Shown in pieces: positions 5,980-9,762 of a stretch of DNA of 9,762 nucleotides (position 1 is the stretch's first letter; each line of letters opens with the position of its first letter). Source of the DNA: Trichothermofontia sp037445115 (GTDB lineage Bacteria; Cyanobacteriota; Cyanobacteriia; B231); NCBI GenBank assembly GCA_037445115.1, contig JBBILC010000160.1, positions 1 through 9,762 on the forward strand. The letters are read 5' to 3'. The notes under the pieces were generated by a model. The model saw nothing but the letters and a program-made list of their open reading frames with translations, was not told the DNA's origin and made no database searches. Position numbers and translations under genes: made by a program.

Positions 5980-7017
5980 TTAGCGATCGGTGTCAAAGGG
6001 TCGGTAAGCCACGCTCGGATCATAGAGATGACAACCATCGACAATTTCCTTCATCATGGACCAGGAAAAATCCCGTTCCTGGATATAGTTCCCCCAGTTT
6101 TGCTTCAGGCTGGCGTAAGCCATCGGTAGATTGTAGGACGGGATGGCAACCGAAATATGATGCGGCACATGCACATTGATATTGTGGCAAAGGATTTCCA
6201 CCCAGCGGGGATAGGTGCAGTGGAGAGTACCCGCCAGTTGGGAATACGCTTCATGCCATTGGGCCGCAGGATAAAACTGGACCTGCGGATCAGTATGGTG
6301 AACCAGGGTGAAGGTGCTCATCCAAAAGTGATAGCCCAACCAGGGCATGAGCCAGAACTTCACAAAGCCCCATACCCCCATCGTCAGGATCAAGGTAGGG
6401 AAGAAGACCGCCGCAAAAATAGCCACCACCGCGATCGACAGCTTGACCTGATTGCGATGCTTCGGGGCGACCTGGCGTGGGTCAAAGTGGAGGGTGGCCC
6501 AATGGGCGATCGAGGCTAGCCACCACAAACGCCCCCGGAGCGATCGATAAAACCCTTGCATGAAAGGGCTAGCGTTGGCATATTCCTCCGCCGTCCAAGG
6601 CCGCCACGCATTATCCTCCTCCAGCTTATTGGTATGGGCATGGTGATGGTTGTGCAGTAACCGCCAGCTATGGAAAGGATAGATGAGCGGCAACATTAAC
6701 ACATGACCGACAACATCGTTCACCCAGCGGCGTTTGGCAAAAGAGCGGTGACCACAGTCATGAGCAATCACAAACAGACCCGTGAGGGCCGTCCCGGTGA
6801 AAAACCAGGCAACTGGCAGCAAATACCAGGGCAGGTAGGCAATGCCCACATAGCCAAGGCTGACGGCAGCAATACTGAGGCAAACGTTAAACCAGGCTTT
6901 CAGACGATTTTTCTCAAAATACTCGCGGGGGATGCTCTTGATGACATCTTTTAATTGAAACTCGACGTTGGCTGAGGGGCTGAATGCCAGCGTCGGCTTT
7001 TCCGTCGTTGCTGTCAT
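5980..7017 (-). CDS. desA: Acyl-lipid delta-12 fatty acid desaturase
   Basis: This membrane di-iron enzyme puts a second double bond at delta-12 into oleoyl chains attached to membrane glycerolipids, using ferredoxin as reductant in cyanobacteria; it underlies cold adaptation. The 345-residue length matches the family. The three histidine boxes are complete: HDCGH (86-90), HNHHHAH (122-128) and HVPHH (283-287), with the nearby LVHHTDP (238-244). Hydrophobic segments fall at about 46-65, 66-85, 100-115, 192-212 and 214-234. Stretches such as ALTGLFVIAHDCGHRSFAK, LIYPFHSWRLLHNHHHAHTN and HISVAIPSYNL match cyanobacterial DesA closely from memory. A ketolase or hydroxylase (CrtR/CrtW) or a delta-9 or delta-15 desaturase is less likely on these motifs. 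No strong Shine-Dalgarno precedes the ATG at 7017. It is divergent from the CobW gene and ends at a strong terminator. Confidence 0.93.
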   Translation of the reverse strand: MTATTEKPTLAFSPSANVEFQLKDVIKSIPREYFEKNRLKAWFNVCLSIAAVSLGYVGIAYLPWYLLPVAWFFTGTALTGLFVIAHDCGHRSFAKRRWVNDVVGHVLMLPLIYPFHSWRLLHNHHHAHTNKLEEDNAWRPWTAEEYANASPFMQGFYRSLRGRLWWLASIAHWATLHFDPRQVAPKHRNQVKLSIAVVAIFAAVFFPTLILTMGVWGFVKFWLMPWLGYHFWMSTFTLVHHTDPQVQFYPAAQWHEAYSQLAGTLHCTYPRWVEILCHNINVHVPHHISVAIPSYNLPMAYASLKQNWGNYIQERDFSWSMMKEIVDGCHLYDPSVAYRPFDTDR

Positions 7018-7258
7018 GTAAATACTCGTAAAAGGATGAGTAATATTGAACCATGCCTACGCCCAAGATACCCAGTCGTGCCCCCCTCCCTTAATCGGTA
7101 CGGCTCCCCTCGCAAGGCGGCTGTGGAAATTCCTGCCGATCGCCGCCATGAGTCCATCCTGATGCCAACAACCCTGGCGACCAAATCTTGCCGCAGGATC
7201 AGCAAAATTTTTGCTAGGCTCATGGATAGTCCTTCGGTTCCCCCCACAATAGTCGGTT
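7018..7258. promoter_or_regulatory. Divergent intergenic region between desA and the CobW gene
   Basis: This 241-bp stretch must hold the promoters of both flanking genes. The bases next to desA (about 7018-7050) are AT-rich, with TAATATT at 7041-7047. A stem of GGCGGC (7116-7121) with GCCGCC (7142-7147) encloses 20 nt. A perfect 15-bp palindrome lies at 7201-7215. No match to sigma-70-like -35/-10 spacing was good enough to call, and no Zur-type TGATAAT..ATTATCA box was found. A minus-strand open frame here (7014-7247) overlaps the desA start and looks spurious. Confidence 0.6.
7201..7215. promoter_or_regulatory. Perfect palindrome agcaaaatttttgct, candidate operator
   Basis: AGCAAAA and TTTTGCT are exact inverted halves around a single central T. 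The site lies 43 bp before the upstream-most CobW start codon and overlaps a plausible promoter zone. Symmetry and position suggest a dimeric repressor site, but no regulator is identified, and A/T-rich palindromes of this length can arise by chance. Confidence 0.35.
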
Positions 7259-8461
7259 ATGACGCAATCCACCCTTTCCCCCGCCACCGAGATCGCTATG
7301 GACGCCCCCAAGCATGGGATGCCCGTCACCATCATCACGGGTTTCCTGGGCAGCGGCAAGACCACCCTGCTAAACCACATCCTCAGCAACCAGCAGGGAA
7401 TTAAGACAGCGGTCTTGGTCAATGAGTTTGGCGAGATTGGCATTGACAATGAACTGATCATCGCCACCGACGATGACATGGTGGAGCTAAGCAATGGCTG
7501 CATCTGCTGCACGATCAACAATGATCTGATTGAGGCTGTCTACAAGGTGCTGGAACGTCAGGATCGGGTAGACTACCTGGTTGTCGAAACCACAGGGTTG
7601 GCGGACCCCCTGCCCGTGGCCCTGTCTTTCCTGGGAACGGAGTTGCGGGACCTGACCCGTCTGGACTCGATTATTACCCTCGTGGATGCTGAAAATTACA
7701 GCCTGGATCTCTTCAACAGTCAGGCTGCCTATAATCAAATTGCCTACGGGGACATTATTCTGCTGAATAAGGCCGATCTGGTGGATGCGGCGGACCTGGA
7801 TCTGCTGGAGGTCCGTATCCGCGATATCAAGAAGGATGCCAGGGTATTGCGGACAGTGAAGGGGAATATCCCCTTGCCGCTGATCCTGAGTGTGGGCCTG
7901 TTTGAGTCCGATAAGTATTTCAATCCCAGCCCCGATCGCACGCCGGATCACGCCCACAACGAACATGACCATGATGGGCACGACCACAGCCATTGCGATC
8001 ATGAGCACGGCCATTGCGAACATGAGCACGATGGGCACCCCCATGACGGCCATGACCACAGCCATTGCGATCATGAGCACGGCCATTGCGAACATGAGCA
8101 TGGGCACGATCACGCCCATCACCCGGCGTCCGATCATTTGGCCGTTGACGGGTTCACATCCCTGTCGTTCCAAAGCGATCGTCCCTTTTCAATCCGCAAG
8201 TTCCAACACTTTTTGGACAACCAACTGCCCGCCACGGTTTTCCGGGCCAAGGGCATCCTCTGGTTTGACGAAAGCCCGAAACGGCACATTTTTCACCTCA
8301 GTGGCAAGCGCTTTTCCCTGGATGATGAAGCGTGGAAAGGCGAACCCCAAACCCAACTGGTGTTGATTGGCCAGGATTTGGACCACGCCACCCTCCGTGC
8401 CCAATTGGATAAATGCCTGTGCCTGCCTACCTCCCCCCAGCGGGGGAAGGGATTCGCTTAG
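7259..8461 (+). CDS. CobW/COG0523-family GTPase with His-rich metal-binding insert
   Basis: This is a GTP-dependent metallochaperone of the CobW/COG0523 group, probably zinc-related rather than a cobalamin enzyme. The 400-residue protein has Walker A GFLGSGKT (28-35), NEFGEIGIDNEL (55-66), the metal motif CICC (81-84), ETTGLADP (110-117), the guanine-specificity NKAD (170-173) and a C-terminal CobW_C domain (about 297-390, including FRAKGILWFDESPKRH). Between them lies a histidine-rich loop (231-293) with dozens of His, Asp, Glu and Cys residues and an exact 19-residue repeat at 239-257 and 263-281. The start is uncertain: 7259 gives the longest form but has no Shine-Dalgarno, while Met14 at 7298 has GAG at 7289-7291 with a 6-nt spacer, and conserved sequence begins only at about Met21. 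It is divergent from desA and converges on the NUDIX gene with 32 bp between stops. Metal identity is inferred, not shown. Confidence 0.93.
   Translation: MTQSTLSPATEIAMDAPKHGMPVTIITGFLGSGKTTLLNHILSNQQGIKTAVLVNEFGEIGIDNELIIATDDDMVELSNGCICCTINNDLIEAVYKVLERQDRVDYLVVETTGLADPLPVALSFLGTELRDLTRLDSIITLVDAENYSLDLFNSQAAYNQIAYGDIILLNKADLVDAADLDLLEVRIRDIKKDARVLRTVKGNIPLPLILSVGLFESDKYFNPSPDRTPDHAHNEHDHDGHDHSHCDHEHGHCEHEHDGHPHDGHDHSHCDHEHGHCEHEHGHDHAHHPASDHLAVDGFTSLSFQSDRPFSIRKFQHFLDNQLPATVFRAKGILWFDESPKRHIFHLSGKRFSLDDEAWKGEPQTQLVLIGQDLDHATLRAQLDKCLCLPTSPQRGKGFA
7982..8100 (+). repeat. Direct repeat inside the CobW gene, period 72 bp
   Basis: Positions 7982-8028 and 8054-8100 are identical over 47 bp at an offset of 72 bp (24 codons). 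They encode the repeated HDHSHCDHEHGHCEHEH block. Within each copy a 21-bp sub-repeat encodes HCDHEHG then HCEHEHG. Identity at third codon positions indicates recent duplication or gene conversion. The 72-bp offset keeps the reading frame. Confidence 0.9.
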
Positions 8462-8469
8462 GCGATCGC
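8462..8469. other. HIP1 octamer between the convergent genes
   Basis: GCGATCGC lies inside the 10-bp palindrome GGCGATCGCC (8461-8470), directly at the CobW stop codon. The other HIP1 sites start at 240, 2030, 2546, 4703, 4820, 4969, 5096, 5258 and 5667. The octamer is the highly over-represented cyanobacterial HIP1 motif and is the best simple taxonomic marker in the window. Confidence 0.85.
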
Positions 8470-8493
8470 CCCGCCCGATTGCCCCAGATCTGA

Positions 8494-9042
8494 TTACTCC
8501 AGGTAAGGACGGGCGAGGAAGAAGCTGGCAATCGTTTTGGCATCGATCGCGTCACCGGCCAGGATTGCCTGCTCCAGGTCTGCGGGTGTCAGCAGAACCA
8601 CCTCGATATCCTCATCAAGATCCTGTTCTGGCGGGGTGTCAAGCAGGTGTAAATCTTGGGCCAGGTAGGCGTAAATAAACTCATCGGAATACCCTGGGGC
8701 CAGGGGAAATTTGCCCAAGGATTGCCAGTGATCGGCGTGATAGCCAGTTTCCTCCTCCAGTTCACGCTGAATTGTTACCAGGGGATTCTCGTGCGGCTCC
8801 ACGGTCCCGGCGGGAAACTCCAGCAGGCGGCCACACACGGCAAAGCGGTATTGGCGCACAAGGACCAGTTGGCCTTCAGCGGTTACTGGCACGGCCAGGG
8901 CACCACCGGGATGGCGAATGCACTCCCAATCCCCGATCGCTCCATTGGGTAAGCGTAGCCGCGAAACCTCAAAGTTAAACTTGCGCCCACAGTAGGACAG
9001 CGATGATTTCAGGTGTTGGGGCGGTTCTTGACCTAAGGACAT
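8494..9042 (-). CDS. NUDIX hydrolase, ADP-ribose pyrophosphatase type
   Basis: This is predicted to cleave a nucleoside diphosphate linked to another moiety, most likely ADP-ribose or a similar NDP-sugar, in the cytosol. The 182-residue protein has a perfect NUDIX box GX5EX7REUXEEXGU at 79-101 (G79, E85, R93-E94, E97-E98, G100). The LLEFPAGTVEP entry (73-83) and the APGYSDE segment after the box (115-121), including GYSDE, fit the ADP-ribose pyrophosphatase (NudF-like) branch rather than MutT or Ap4A hydrolases. The N-terminal part (about 10-60) forms the extra beta region typical of that branch. The start at 9042 has no strong ribosome binding site. It lies 108 bp downstream of the membrane-protein gene on the same strand, and its 3' end is 32 bp from the CobW stop. 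Substrate specificity is inferred. Confidence 0.92.
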   Translation of the reverse strand: MSLGQEPPQHLKSSLSYCGRKFNFEVSRLRLPNGAIGDWECIRHPGGALAVPVTAEGQLVLVRQYRFAVCGRLLEFPAGTVEPHENPLVTIQRELEEETGYHADHWQSLGKFPLAPGYSDEFIYAYLAQDLHLLDTPPEQDLDEDIEVVLLTPADLEQAILAGDAIDAKTIASFFLARPYLE

Positions 9043-9078
9043 GGTTGCTCACGAGCGTGAATAGCAAAGTCAGGGCGG

Positions 9079-9149
9079 CGGCGGTCCAACCCGCCGTGCC
9101 TGGGGGCTAGTCTATCAGCAATCCTCCCCCTGCGACCCCGCCCCCCAGG
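9079..9149 (-). other. Hairpins between the glycosyltransferase-like gene and the NUDIX gene
   Basis: CGGCGG (9079-9084) pairs with CCGCCG (9091-9096) around a 6-nt loop. CCTGGGGG (9099-9106) pairs with CCCCCAGG (9142-9149) across 35 nt. Neither is followed by a U-tract on the minus strand. They may shape the 3' end of the upstream transcript, but no terminator is claimed. Confidence 0.35.
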
Positions 9150-9150
9150 G

Positions 9151-9753
9151 TTAATTGCTGCGACGTTGTAACACGGCTAAATTTTGCTGTTCGTCTTTAA
9201 CAAGCAATTCAAAATGAGACTTTATCGGCTCCAATTCCATCCAACCCGCAATCCCAACCCAATCTACTAAATAGTCAATTTGCCGACCCTGATCATCAAA
9301 CGTTGCTTCCACAACATAGGTCGGGATCTGGCGTTTGAGCACCGCATCCAGTGCTTGCGGATTGACTTTCCCATCCAGGTTAATGGTGCGATCGTGGAAA
9401 AACCCTAAGGTCCCCGTCTGAACCGCCCCCACCCAGGTCAACGCTTCAACATTTTGGTCAACCCAGCCCACCACTTGAAAGTGTTCATGGGTGGTGCCCA
9501 GCTTATACAGCCGAACATTTAATAGCAAAACCAAAACCAGTAAAGCAAGGCCCCCATAGGGGAGTAAACGGTGGACGAGTCCCCCAACTGGCCAGCGCCT
9601 AACCCCTGCGCCGACCATGGCTACGGTGAAAAGGGCAAAAAAGGGCGAAAGGGGGAATAAATAGCGGCTGACAAAGTGGGGAGCGCCAAATAGAAAGCCG
9701 TAGTAAAAGATCCAGAAGTGTTGAATGATAGGAAATGTGTTAAAAAATAGCCT
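9151..9753 (-). CDS. Partial membrane glycosyltransferase-like protein, C-terminal part (GT39/ArnT-like)
   Basis: This is the C-terminal part of a multi-pass membrane protein cut by the window edge. The frame is open from 9753 (200 codons, then TAA at 9151-9153); an internal ATG at 9618 exists but would discard clear membrane sequence. Residues 1-25 and 30-52 are hydrophobic, with FGAPHFVSRYLFPLSPF (about 23-39) matching the late-helix RYLxPL pattern of GT39/GT83 lipid-linked-sugar glycosyltransferases. A third membrane helix (about 65-82) follows, then a soluble tail of about 115 residues containing VGWVDQN and LGFFHDRTINLDGKVNP, which resembles the tail of many bacterial GT39-like proteins. 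Substrate is unknown and the catalytic N-terminus is missing. An in-frame TAG at 9754-9756 lies inside the end repeat, so the true upstream sequence is doubtful. The gene lies upstream of the NUDIX gene on the same strand. Confidence 0.7.
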   Translation of the reverse strand, partial: RLFFNTFPIIQHFWIFYYGFLFGAPHFVSRYLFPLSPFFALFTVAMVGAGVRRWPVGGLVHRLLPYGGLALLVLVLLLNVRLYKLGTTHEHFQVVGWVDQNVEALTWVGAVQTGTLGFFHDRTINLDGKVNPQALDAVLKRQIPTYVVEATFDDQGRQIDYLVDWVGIAGWMELEPIKSHFELLVKDEQQNLAVLQRRSN

Positions 9754-9762
9754 CTAATCGTG
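9713..9762 (-). repeat. Right arm of 50-bp perfect inverted repeat joining the window ends
   Basis: This is the exact reverse complement of 5-54 and ends flush with the window. On this side the arm reads as plausible membrane-protein sequence (FFNTFPIIQHF) in the frame of the glycosyltransferase-like gene for 13 codons, preceded by an in-frame TAG. That suggests this copy is closer to native context and the left copy is the displaced one, though this is not certain. Confidence 0.9.

Noticed and set aside
5980..7017. Beta-carotene hydroxylase or ketolase instead of DesA
   Set aside because: The spacing and sequence of the three histidine boxes, the length and the C-terminal HISVAIPSYNL stretch match acyl-lipid delta-12 desaturase.
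7014..7247. Minus-strand 77-codon open frame ahead of desA
   Set aside because: It overlaps the desA start codon by four bases, has an arginine-rich sequence with no recognisable features, and fills the expected divergent promoter region.
7018..7258. Zur operator controlling the CobW gene
   Set aside because: No sequence near the TGATAAT-N-ATTATCA form used by cyanobacterial Zur was found; the only strong palindrome has different half-sites.
7487..8173. Minus-strand 228-codon open frame rich in Met, Ala and Val
   Set aside because: It is the antisense of the histidine-rich repeat in the CobW gene; its low-complexity composition follows from the His codons on the other strand.
7259..8461. 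Cobalamin biosynthesis role for the CobW-type protein
   Set aside because: No cob genes lie nearby, and the CxCC motif with a His-rich loop fits the COG0523 metallochaperone group, for which zinc is more likely.
1..9762. Whole window as a transposon or genomic island bounded by 50-bp terminal repeats
   Set aside because: The interior is housekeeping genes with no transposase or integrase, the right arm ends flush with the sequence, and one arm seems to lie within a coding region. Assembly causes are simpler.

Overview
The window reads as a cyanobacterial chromosome fragment and is probably a complete contig. The evidence is ten copies of the HIP1 octamer GCGATCGC, a close match of the desaturase to cyanobacterial DesA, separate secD and secF genes placed behind pdhB, and short GC-rich palindromic filler repeats between genes of the kind common in cyanobacteria. 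Genus cannot be assigned from the sequence alone.

Layout, left to right. Positions 1-439 are a non-coding left flank, strongly AT-rich to about 145 and GC-richer after that. Next come three plus-strand genes: pdhB (440-1423, pyruvate dehydrogenase E1 beta), secD (1592-2986) and secF (3225-4187). Repeat-rich spacers separate them: a 34-bp-period tandem repeat before secD and a dispersed palindromic repeat before secF. The 479-bp gap 4188-4666 holds a decayed coding remnant (4218-4424) and a MITE-like imperfect inverted-repeat element (4457-4622). Two minus-strand genes follow: a membrane-anchored PAS-GGDEF diguanylate cyclase (4667-5749) and desA (5980-7017), with a strong rho-independent terminator 42 bp beyond the desA stop codon. 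A 241-bp divergent promoter region separates desA from a plus-strand CobW/COG0523 GTPase with a long histidine-rich metal-binding insert (7259-8461). It converges with a minus-strand NUDIX hydrolase of the ADP-ribose pyrophosphatase type (8494-9042). The right end holds the C-terminal part of a multi-pass membrane protein that resembles a GT39/ArnT-type glycosyltransferase (9151-9753, minus).

Functionally this is mostly housekeeping: central carbon metabolism, SecDF protein export, c-di-GMP signalling, membrane lipid desaturation, metal (probably zinc) delivery and nucleotide clean-up. I see no transposase, CRISPR array, toxin-antitoxin pair, defence island or RNA gene, and no convincing undescribed multi-gene system. 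The most notable structural signal is a perfect 50-bp inverted repeat joining the two ends of the window (5-54 and 9713-9762). I think it most likely marks an assembly boundary at a repeat, or a chimeric end, rather than transposon termini. The other points of interest are the intergenic repeats, the unexplained coding remnant after secF, and a recently duplicated metal-binding repeat in the CobW protein.
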